A DNA stretch of 64,000 nucleotides from NCBI GenBank assembly GCA_019915135.1, contig JAHLMK010000001.1, forward strand, positions 5,642,001-5,706,000, in the 5' to 3' direction. Under the pieces are notes generated by a model that worked only from the letters and a program-made list of their open reading frames with translations, ran no database searches and was not told the DNA's origin. Within the stretch, counting starts at the first letter, position 1, and each line of letters begins with the position of its first letter. The position numbers were made by a program, and so were the translations under genes. This document shows, one piece after another, positions 29,262 through 38,767 of the stretch. The DNA comes from Strobilurus pachycystidiatus (lineage: Eukaryota; Basidiomycota; Agaricomycetes; Agaricales; Physalacriaceae).

Positions 29262-30993
29262 CTATTCGGAACGAAATTTTACTGAAGTGAACAGTTCGCC
29301 ACATGCATGAGCCAATGTCTGTAGTGACTGCAAGCAGGTCGTACAAGTGGCGCTGGCGCGAATGAGTTGGGACATGTTAAAGCAGAGCGTATGGTGCATA
29401 TTACTGTGATTGAATGAAACTGGGTCCAAAGATGATACATACGAAACGCTGCTGTTCGAGAAAAACATATCAATAGAGTGAACGTGATCGAGCCATATTG
29501 GGGCAAGAGAGACTTCAACACCGCTGGAGCCGGAGGACCAGCTGGACAGCATGCGGAGCGCGATATGCATGTTGGACGGGAGAAAGGCGATGGTAAGAGA
29601 GTCGAGCAAGGGCATGGCAGGAAATTGAAACTCTGTGAGCGATTCGGGTGTACCAAATATAGCTGGACAGTGATACGTGAGGCGACGAAGGGCAAACAGG
29701 AATGACGGGCTTACGAAAGGTGACCAGCAAAGATGTAAGGGACGATGCGCATGCATCCAACAAGGAAGCAAGAAAATACAACTGATGACCATGAAAATGG
29801 CAACTCAAGGTGGTGACACTGGTGAAGGAGACACGGTAAGGGAAGGTGCAGGTCGGTGGCATGATGTCTTGCACAGATTGACGGAGGATGGAATAATACG
29901 AAGGGGAATTGAAGAGGCGCGTAGCCTCATCATGCTGGGGAACAGCGATGGAGCCGTCCGGTACGTGAACATACGAGACAGAGAGAGCGGTGAGGGACGA
30001 GGTGGTCGATTGAGCTGAGAGTCGGTCCACAGCTTCTTGGGCGGCGATACTGGAGATACCGTGAACGGACAACCATAGCAAGGCGCTTTCGTCCGTGAGG
30101 CCAGAATTCAAGGGTGGAGGAAGCTGCGAACATTCAGAAATGAAGAAAGGACATAGCCGAAGTAACGAACCAAACCGCCGCCCACGTTATCCTCAAAGTT
30201 GAGAAGCTCCAATGCAGTCCTGGGGTAGAGGAGGTTTTGAAGGGAATGACCGTCTCGAAAGGTGCAGAGTGCTACGGTAAGACGTCGGATGGAGCGAGGA
30301 AGTACGAACATTGGATATAAGTCCAGATTCCACAAGTGCAAGGTGGAGAGGGAAACCAGATACCCAAGGCCCCAAAAGGGCTCGTCGGGCGGTATAGGCC
30401 AGTTTTCCATTGTGAGTTCAGTAACCTGCGCGTATTGGCCATCAATGCGCAACAAGCAGGACAGGGCCAAGATTTCTCGGCAAGCCTTGACTTCAGCAAG
30501 AGTCACGAGTGGCGCAATATATTTGTGCCAACACTCGTTCCACCACAGAGTCACTTCAATCGTAATGAGCTCGTCTTGGTCGTCCCGCCAATGCCTGACA
30601 ACCTCGGGAGGTTGGTCCAGATAGGAAGCTGGCATGTGAGGGTAAACGCGTTCCGCGACAGTGTCTGAAACAAAGACCTCGTTGAGAACAGCGGCAAGGA
30701 CGCCAGAACGTATAGGATCGGGCATAACGCCGATAACGCCACGGAGGACGGGATACGCAGGCAAAGGGAGATGGATTTCGTCGTCAAAATAAGACGCGGC
30801 GTAGGAGTGCAGAAATGCTTTTGCGAGAGCCGTAGTCAGAACATGGGATTGGCGCTCAATTTGAGAGGGACGTCGCACTTAGAGGAGGCGCACGGTTAGT
30901 CAGAATGAGGAGTGAATATGGAAGAGCGTGGAACGCACAGCCAGTCATGGACCGTAGGGCAGTGTCAACCGCTGCGGCCGTATCCCCTATCAT
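29262..30993 (-). CDS. F-box-like/LRR-like protein, cargo paralog 2
   Basis: Starts MIGDTAAAVDTALRSMTG and joins, over a GTGCGT...CTAAG intron, to RRPSQIERQSHVLTTALAK. Shared features with paralogs 1 and 3 are an F-box-like helical region (PVLRGVIGVMPDPIRSGVLA), a Trp/Pro-rich turn (MENWPIPPDEPFWGLGYLV), PRSIRRLTVALCTFRDGHSL and QNLLYPRTALELLNFEDNVG. A second intron lies at about 30110-30160 and a third near 29704-29730. The last exon contains SATCTTCLQSL, the C-x2-C tail, and ends VKFRSE. No internal stops were needed, so it may be expressed. Confidence 0.58.
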
Positions 30994-31377
30994 GGCGAAG
31001 ACCGGTAGAAAGTAGCAACGAGCGTTGAACGACGAAGGTATGAACAACGAGGGAGGCCAACGGCAGACCCGCGCAGAGTAAGGAAAGGATGCAATATGCA
31101 ATCGATCGAAGACGAGCCATTACGTATAAGGAAAAGTCGCGAACGACCATATGCCACTTGGCGCCAAGGTCGCCAAGCGTGTCAATCAACGCGTCCCGAA
31201 TAGCATGGCACAGGTGTGGCCAGCCTCCAGAGTCCAGGGAGCTAATGTACTACTTATGCGGATCCAATGTAGATCGGAATATGATCAAGAAGAGATGAGG
31301 TAGGGTGACAACTCAAAAGTATAAGATTCAGAATCACGCGGAATAGTCACTCAGTGAGAACAAGCAGGGAATAGAAT

Positions 31378-33131
31378 TCAAGCGTCAGGTAGATACGGTG
31401 CTAAATACATAGCTGGAAGTGTAGGGTATCGACTATGAGCTTGGTCAATAATATTTGAGTAAACACTGGCACAAGCAGCACAGTGAGGTATGGGACGAGG
31501 AGAATTGATACCGATGCCAATTGGCAACGGCGTATGGAAGTTGGACACAGAAGGCAGATAAACGCGACGTAAACTATCGTAAGAAACAACAGTTTCATAG
31601 TTGTGAAACTGCGCGCACGGTTTAGGCAGTACGTGCATCAAGACAGAGTCTATGGAGATGGGCAATGGCCATATCTCTAATAAGGCGAGGGCAACGTTGA
31701 TATTGATAGCACAAAGCTCGAAAGCCACAGAGATCAGGTCCCCGAATCTGGGAAACCGAACGCGACGCGCAGTGATTGGATAGACTGGCGACACTGAGGA
31801 GGAGGTGAGTTGGGGAGTACAGGAGCAGCAACAGAACTCACAAAGACGAAGCTGAATGGCTTGTAGGAGGGGGCATGACTCCAGTAACCTCACTAGAGCG
31901 GGGAACTGGAAGTCGGAAACGGAAATCCGAAGAATGGTTAGGGTATGAACAAAGATGCGACAAGGAAAATTTGTCCCCTCAGGCATTATGAAGTCGACAT
32001 CGCGGTGAAAAAGAGACGTGCGATCCATGGAGGCAATGAGCTCAGAAGAAAAGTCGATTAAACTGGAGTCACGGGCAAGGATGACTTCGTTGGAGGCTGA
32101 ATGGGTGAAATCGAGGTCCATGGAGGAAAGAGAGGGTGTAGGAGTACCAGCGCCAGCTTCGTTACAAGCCATAGTGTCAAGGCCATGCACCGCGATCCAT
32201 CGGTCGTACTCAAGACCGGAGGATTGGTAGAAGTTAGGAGGAGAATTCTAGGCATCGTGGCATGAGAAAGGTGACCGGACCGATCCACATGTAAAAACAT
32301 ACAATCTGCCCGCCTTGGATATTGTGCAGAGTAAGATCCTCCAAACGCGTCCAAGGTGCCAGAAGATTTTGCAGACTGTGTTCCCCAAAAGAAACGGAAC
32401 ACAGCCGCAAGGACTTGATTTGCTTCGGGATGACAAAGGAGGGGAAGACGGTCATGATGGTGGCAGCGGGAGAGGAGAAGCCAACGATTTCCACATGTCG
32501 AACGTTGGGAAGAAAGTTTGACCACCAACAAGGGCGGTTCGGAGCGAAAGGCCACCGACGAAAGACAACTTTCCGGACAGAGTCACGAAGACCTTCACGA
32601 GACAGAAAGCAGGCGCATGCAATCTCACGCTGCCAGGTCAACTCGCGAAATCTGTCCATATCAGCTGGAGTCATGGAGGACCATGAAGGTAAAGGACCGT
32701 TCATGTAGACGGTGGAGAAAGACAATCCGTTTGTGACAGAGAACCACGCCTTGGATGCAGCGCGTAAGCGGGCGTGTGTGTTGGGAAGATCAACAAAGGA
32801 AGCGATTAACGTCTTCAGCTCATTGGCCAAGTCGTACGACGTGCGGGAAGGATCAGGAGGCGACAAAGCAGAGGGAGACGACAAAGCAAGGGGAGACGAC
32901 GAAGCAGGGGAAGAGCGCTGAGGACGCAAAACTGCCAGATAGCTTTTGAGGTCACAGGCTGTGTCCTTGACGGCTTCGTCTCGCGCGAGATAAAAAGGAT
33001 GATAAACTAAGACTCTGTTAATGAAGGGCGTGGTAAAGGCCAAGCTCGAACATACAATATTGGATGGAGGCCGATCGTTCACGTATGATTTCAAGCGGCA
33101 ACAAGGTGTCCGAGTCAGAATCAGCGGCCAT
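31378..33131 (-). CDS. F-box-like/LRR-like protein, cargo paralog 3
   Basis: Starts MAADSDSDTLLPLEIIRERS and continues after a short intron near 33010-33055 into YHPFYLARDEAVKD. The F-box-like region is LANELKTLIASFVDLPNTHA followed by LRAASKAWFSV. Shared blocks are NRPCWWSNFLPNVRHVEIVG, PKQIKSLRLCSVSFGEHSL and QNLLAPWTRLEDLTLHNIQG. A GTATGT...CCTAG intron near 32249-32290 leads to the second half, which ends with IPHCAACASVY (the shared C-x2-C) and YLAPYLPDA. It is tandem with paralog 2 on the same strand; paralog 1 is 12 kb away on the other strand. Confidence 0.58.
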
Positions 33132-33611
33132 AATGGCGGCCACAGGAGACGATGAAGGGCGCGAGGACAAGCGACGGCGAGGACAAGCGACGCAAAGCAA
33201 GAAGAAGTTTGGCAAGTCAATACGTAAAAGAAGTGGGTAAGAAGAGAACGATATACAAGCAACATTACTGTACCAAGTCATGTAAACAGGATTTGCAAAG
33301 TTGGTTCAAGCATGCTTCACACAAGGGAAGAGAAAAAAAAAAGCGAGCGAAAGGGAGCAAAAAAGATTGCGATGAACATAAGGAGACAGGAGCGGATGGG
33401 GATAAGAGCCCAGATTTTGCCTATATGCGGATGAGCAAACGGAGCTAAAAGCCCAGATTTTGCCTATATGGAGAATGAGATTGACGGTTCCTGCAGAAAA
33501 CCGAATACGCGAGAGTATACAACCGGAAGCACTTAGCAGTGCCCCGGAACAAGAGGTAATCGATCTGTTTTGTTTTGCTGGAATGATCTAACCATTGCAC
33601 TCAAGATACAG
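33132..33611. other. Right edge of the inserted block and 3' part of the protease intron
   Basis: No gene. The span holds a poly-purine run (33330-33345), a 21-bp repeat pair, a 5-bp perfect hairpin GCACT-tagc-AGTGC at 33529-33542, and GTGCCCCGG at 33539-33547. From about 33549 the sequence reads as the 3' part of an intron: a T-rich tract, CTAAC branch point at 33588-33592 and acceptor CAG at 33609-33611. Confidence 0.5.
33407..33470. repeat. 21-bp direct repeat pair, 43-bp period
   Basis: AGCCCAGATTTTGCCTATAT plus G occurs at 33407-33427 and again at 33450-33470 without mismatch. It lies about 80 bp inside the inferred right end of the block, a position where Helitron 5' subterminal repeats could act, though this is not established. 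Confidence 0.8.
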
Positions 33612-34853
33612 CCGAGAATCAAGTTAGCTTGAGCAAAATGAGCGTTGGCTCTCTGGTTTCAGGATATGAAGACGTTCTCCATCAGCCCAAGATTCAGCTG
33701 GAGCTGGTACCCTCCTCTTACCTGGTCCCGGGTGATTTCAATGGTATCATTGGACCAGATGGTAAACCGATACCCTTCACGGGAGGCAAGGACCAGAATC
33801 ATCCCAACCAACCTGTCATAAATCTCGATACTGGCACAACTTTGGCCGTGATCCCGTCGTACGTGTGCATTCCTCCCTTGTTGTCCGGTTCACAGTCAAC
33901 TCCGAATGCAGCTACATCAGTGACGCGATCTATGGTGGGATTGAAGGCGCTCAGAAAAATAACGACTCCGGAACCGAATTTTGGTACGTCCCCTGCGATG
34001 CCGAAATCAACATCGCATTCAAATTCGGGGGTGTGACCATTCCCATCCACCCTTTGGACACAACACGGTTCGCACATATACACTGTACCAAGTCCGTCTC
34101 GTAACTCATCTTTGGCCAGGGATGTCGGAAAAGACGCCGAACCCGACGGTGTTCGGTATTGTCAGGGAACAGTAAGTTGGTGTTGCGCCTGTGAGAGACC
34201 TTGTAGATTTGATTCCTGGAAATGCAGATTCCACCAAGGATCATCGATCCGAGAGAGTCTTACGACATGCTTCTTGGAGATATCTTCTGTGCGCAACGCC
34301 TTCCCTTGAATGGTATTCACTAAACGTGTCTTAGTCCACAACGCGTACACGCTCATCAACATGGGGGACTTCGTCGCAGATGCAATCCTAACCGGTGATA
34401 CTAGCAGGGGCGAGCCTTATGCGCAGTTCCTCCCCCTCACGGATCCCACAAAAGGTGCGCGTTCTTCTGTCATTCAAGCTTGTCCTGACTGACAAGCATT
34501 TGAACCACATAGCTCATCAGGAATTCGTTGCTGCTCGTGGCAGCGCCGACACAGACGCAGACAAAGACATCCACACAGACCTCGCGTCCGGATCGGCGGT
34601 AGCTGATAATGAGGCCTCCAGGCCTAACGTCGCGATGATTGTCCTTGCTATCAGCACCGGGCTACTCGGTCTGGCCGCAGTCAGCCTCAGCATTCTGCTA
34701 TGCTTGACGAAGCGGTCCAAGGGAAACATGGAGAAGCGGATGCCGACTCATCCTATCTTCTCAACGGACGACCTGGATTCGCAGCCCTTCATGCCTATAG
34801 CCACCAAAGAGCAGACGTATTATGATCCGCACCATCCAACGACGCTCGCTTAA
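33612..34853 (+). CDS. Pepsin-like aspartic protease (A1), 3' half with C-terminal membrane anchor
   Basis: Second half of the gene begun at 2323. Splicing donor 3069 to acceptor 33611 gives FLLD-PENQVSLSKMSVGSLV, then SGYEDVLHQPK, the normal order in this family. The second catalytic motif is NLDTGTTLAVIPS. Later exons read YISDAIYGGIEGAQ, TEFWYVPCDAEINI, KFGGVTIPIHPLD, then LLGDIF joined to VHNAYTLINMGDF. Introns near 33860-33897, 34067-34125, 34172-34206, 34290-34336 and 34456-34512 were inferred. After a linker a transmembrane helix (VAMIVLAISTGLLGLAAVSL) and basic LTKRSKG indicate a type I membrane anchor facing the cytosol. The frame is intact across both halves. Confidence 0.82.
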
Positions 34854-36198
34854 AGGACCGCACCTTCTACGCACACATAGATATTCGAATGCTTATGTAT
34901 TGTATGATATTATTCAACAAGGACATTTCTACCAGGCATCAGAGTCTCTGGCACGACCGTCTAGTTCGAAGAGTGACTTCAACAACTTGGCAAGCTGTCT
35001 CAATCTGCCCTCACCGCCTTGAAGAGTTTCCGTCTCAAGCGCAGATTGTCCGCGCGAAGTCGCCCTTCTACTTCCATAACACATTTCAGATGTCCTCGCC
35101 CATGGCATTGTTGTAGACTGACCGGCTCTAGTTGCAGTGATTTGGATGTGCAAGCATATGAGATCGTCTTCATTCCGAGTCTGACAAGCTTCGTCCTCTC
35201 AGCGTGCCCATACTTTGGGCCGTTCCACGAGTTCCAGCTCCGTCGTCGATGTCAACAACCTTGAGGATTACACGACCCTCACAATTCTGGTGACGAGACC
35301 CGGAATTCCTTGAGGACCCCTCAAATAATCTCGACAACAGCTTCTCGACCGACAGCTTCACGATCTGAAGGGCTGATAACGTCTCTCCCAAGCTCCTGAT
35401 CCCCGTGGATGTCGCGTACAACTTCACCACTCATGTGAGGCGTCGTACTCGATCACGCCTGCAAACACGTTTAGCATCTTCGATACGTCCGAGTCGCCCT
35501 CTTCCTATCAAGGCTGAGACCGTCGACATCCGCACTGCTGAGCTGAAGGTTGGCTGAAAGGCACTTTGTCTGTTGCCCGCCGCTCTGAGGTCGCCAATGG
35601 CTGCGCATCGACCCAGCAGACCTCTAGTCGGATCCGCTGCTGCCGGCGCGCAGACCTGCGTCCAAGATGCTAGCAAATAATCGGTAGAAAAAGGGGCAGA
35701 GTTTCGCTTACAATATGTTTACAGCTAGTATAACAACGATACAACAATCTAATCATATACAAGTGTCCGTGATGAATTCCGAGATAAAGTCCAGTCGATA
35801 GCAATGGGGTAGATTACAGGTAGATGATAAGCGTCGTCGAGACGAAGCATCTATATCAAGAGATAAGTCAGCCTTTGAACAGTAGACAAGATGCGGATAA
35901 ATGATCAGAAATAAAAAGGCAATAATCGGTTTGTCTCCACGAAGGGTCAGAACAGGTCTGATTGTGTATACATCATACAACGAAGCTTCAGAAAGAATAC
36001 TCACCACTGATGGCGACGACGAAAGCAGCGTGTTGGGATATGAGGAAGAAGCTGGAAAGACAGTCAGTGTCGAATTAGAAGGAAGAGGCGACTAAGATCA
36101 GAGTAAAAGGCAATATCGGTTTGTCTCCAACACCACGAGGGCTCGGAACAGGTCTGATAGAGTATCATCATCAAGTGAAAGGGAAACCACACTGACCA
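34854..36198. other. Intergenic, contains a diverged direct repeat
   Basis: Short frames at 35.0-35.7 kb show no motif and look like decayed or non-coding sequence. The right end, next to the calcipressin stop codon, carries two diverged copies of a roughly 50-bp unit (see the repeat entry) and is probably the 3' UTR of that gene. Confidence 0.45.
35914..36158. repeat. Diverged direct repeat downstream of the calcipressin gene
   Basis: The units at 35914-35962 and 36105-36158 share AAAAGGCAAT, ATCGGTTTGTCTCCA, ACGAGGG-like and GAACAGGTCTGAT blocks with small indels. Each is followed by a run with ATCAT. The pair may be a local duplication in the 3' UTR. Confidence 0.7.
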
Positions 36199-36977
36199 TT
36201 AGACGCGTATCGGCGGCAGCGCAGTGGGCACTGGCTGCCACTTTGTCCGGGCAGGAGCGGACTGGCCGTATACCCAATCGTCCTCGGCGACATCGTCTTC
36301 CACTGCATCACGTGTGGCGCGGTCGCAGTCCTCCACGTACACGCCCACGCCAGCCTCCTCTGGCTCAACAAGGACCTCGACGCTGGGCCCTCGCTCCTGC
36401 ACCTTGAGCAGCTTGAGCGCAGCGATGAGGTCGTCTGCAAGGGGTGTGGCATTGGGTGGGTCCTCCTTGATGGGCTCCCACCCGACGGGTGGCGACCCAG
36501 GGGGCGATATGAGAAAGTTCTTCTCAATCTCTGGTGGACGGAGGTAGTTTCCTGGAGGTATAACGTCCCCAAAGGCGGTGACCAGCGGGTTCGGGTCGGC
36601 CCGGTAGACGCGTAAGATGGTTTGCGAGCTGGGCAGCCGCGTCAGAGAGGGAGCTGGATAGCTGGATAGCGAGCTCACTGTTCGCTGGTCGTCCCCCGCA
36701 GTATGATGGGGTCGCACTCCGTCTTGGCGAGCTCGGCAGCCTCCTGGGCGACAAACACGACGATGATCCTGCCAAACGTGGGCAGCGGCACCCATTGATT
36801 TATCTCCCCAAACGTCTCCAGATGCTCTCGCAAGACACCCATGATGGCCGGGTGGAAAAACGTCTTGGGCAACGACGTTACGGCGAGCGTGTTGGTCGGC
36901 GCCTCCCTCGGCGTCGGTGGCGACGACGACGAGGCCTGCGATGAGGAAGATGGTCGAGAGACAGAGAAAGTGGCCAT
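36199..36977 (-). CDS. Calcipressin (RCAN family), calcineurin regulator
   Basis: Cytosolic regulator of calcineurin, the Ca2+/calmodulin-dependent phosphatase. The start ATG at 36975-36977 gives a Ser-rich N-terminus, then an RRM-like domain: TNTLAVTSLPKTFFHPAI, VLREHLETFGEINQWVPL, FGRIIVVFVAQEAAELAK. An intron of about 60 bp near 36610-36678 leads to TILRVYRADPNP. The family hallmark FLISPPGSPPVGWE is present, followed by a variable acidic region. A C-terminal calcineurin-docking motif was not clearly identified. Length about 240 residues, normal. The gene ends IRV. Confidence 0.9.
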
Positions 36978-37381
36978 GATGGCGATGGAGCAAAGTCAAG
37001 AACGAAATTTTTCCTTTTCAAGTTTTCCTGGAGCTTACATAAGCCGCCGATCACCATTGCGCATTTGGCTGCGCCCGAGAGGCGGTTATAAAAGCTGTGA
37101 AGCGGAGCAAGTAAGTACTGTGCGTAAGCAGTACACCAGACCGGACACAAGCACTTCGGGACACAGAAAGAATGTACTGTCAGTTGCAGTTGTATTGTAG
37201 ATTCATACACGGATTTACACAAGATCGTTACACATTTACCAGACTAGGTCTGGAAGAAAGGTATTCAGTGCAAGATCCCCGTCGATTCAACGGAGAAAAC
37301 ACTTACATGGAGACATGATACATGCACAGGTTCAACGGGGATCGTCAACTGCCCTCCCCTCTTCCATTGCCAAAGGAAAAC

Positions 37382-38378
37382 CTATGCGCGCAGGCGTTCC
37401 TCGACCTGCGCCTTCTTTTGTTTGAGCGCCTCGACGCGCTCTTCTTTGCTCGCATCGTACGACAAGTTAACTTGGTTGAACCTACAGGATGTATCAGACA
37501 CTGTTCCACAGCAACCCGCAATGAAGTGAACTCACGGATTTTCCGGGGATTTCTGGAACTGTTTGTACAGTAAATCCTGTGAAAGCACGACTCAGCATGT
37601 GCACTCTGATCGACGGCGTTGCTCTCTGACCTTGTATTGCTGGAGGCGCAGACCGGGATGCTGTGAACCAATCAGAAAAACGCATCCCAGAGCTGTCAAG
37701 GAAACAAATAACGGACATCCTGCCTGAGAATCGGCATTTCACGTTCTGAATAAGCCTCGAACGCGGCCTTGAACCGCCGCTGTACACACACGATCAGTCT
37801 CAACAGCATTCGAGGGCGGCGCCATAACGTACCTCTGGATGGCGCTCCAAGCCAGCAGCTTGCTGTCCAACACTTGCTTTGTCCATCTTGGCAGTGACCA
37901 CATCAAGCAGATCGAGAGCGTTGTCCAAGCCAGTGGCGCTGAAGCTCTCCGGCTCCTCCTTGTCCCACTCAGCCTTACTCGCACCACCAGCAGCAATAGC
38001 GCCCGGTCCAGCAGGTTTGGGTGTCTTTACGGGTGCCTTCTTCGCACCGGCCTTGGGCGCGGCCTTCACCTTGACTGGCGCACTGGCCTCCTCCTCCGCA
38101 AGCAGCCGTGCCGCCTCGGCCTTGCGCTCCAGATCCGCCTTGCGCTTCTCCTCCTTCTCGTCTTTCTTCGCCTTTCCGCCCTTCACGTCCTTATCCTTCC
38201 ACGCGTCGGCCTCTTTCCGTTCCTGGAAAGACAGAAAGCATTCGGATCTAGATCAGCTTTGAAATGGAGATGCATAGCGTACAGCATCGGCAGCGGCTGA
38301 AGCCTTCTTGTTCGCCTCGTTCTCGGCCTTCTTCGCACGACCGCCCTCTTTCTTTGCGTTTCCTCCCTTTGGTGGCAT
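37382..38378 (-). CDS. CCDC124/Lso2-like ribosome-associated protein
   Basis: Homologs bind ribosomes, and yeast Lso2 acts in recovery from dormancy. The start is MPPKGGNAKKEGG at 38378. The N-terminal half is highly charged and Lys/Glu/Ala-rich (KKDEKEEKRKADLERKAEAA), predicted long helix. After a low-complexity linker the conserved C-terminal domain reads LERHPERRFKAAFEAYSERE, MPILRQDHPGLRLQQYKDLL and QFQKSPENP FNQVNLSYDA, matching the CCDC124 pattern HPERR...AF...RLSQ...SP.NP.NQ. Several short introns (near 37480-37535, 37575-37630, 37780-37833, 38224-38280) were inferred. Stop TAG at 37382-37384. Confidence 0.87.
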
Positions 38379-38767
38379 GGTGTTAGTAGGTAGATGTGTG
38401 GATGATGGTGGTTTGGGTGTGAGATGGGATGATGCTCGATTGCGTAACTTTCGGAGGCGATTGATCTAATCAGATATCAAATCTTATCTCGACATCTCGA
38501 TTTGATTCCGGTAGCATCGTGTCCAAAACCTCAGCACAGTTCATTCCTCAATAACTCAACTGCAAAGGAATAGCACGGTCCAGACAGGGAGGTGGCGTTC
38601 TGTGCCAGCTTGGCATAATGATGAGGACGCCTCGCCCGGATACAATTTTTTAGAATTTTCGGGTACACAGCTGCCGATGACATAGCAATTGCGCAAAGAA
38701 CATAGCTAACAATGAACGTCCAGCCCTCTCTCGTTCTGCACAGGTGGCCCGAGGCTCAAAACTTGTA

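Larger units (their letters stand above)
3075..33548 (-). mobile_element. Putative giant Helitron-like insertion with gene cargo
   Basis: This is the block separating the two halves of the aspartic protease. It contains one intact Helitron Rep/helicase ORF near its left edge on the minus strand, so the element's 3' end should lie left and its 5' end right. A subterminal hairpin (3084-3100) stands near the left edge, where a Helitron 3' hairpin is expected. A 9-mer at 3105-3113 is repeated in inverted form at 33539-33547. Boundaries are uncertain by about 15 bp. The canonical A|T target with a CTRR end was not found; termini of the Helentron/Helitron2 type (hairpin, short asymmetric inverted repeats) would fit better. 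About 22 kb of the block is multi-exon, host-like coding sequence. Alternatives are nested insertions, or a Helitron beside an independent rearrangement. Confidence 0.5.

Noticed and set aside
29262..30130. Plus-strand open frames over the F-box-like paralog 2
   Set aside because: The minus-strand frame matches two paralogs, including the C-x2-C tail; the plus frames match nothing.
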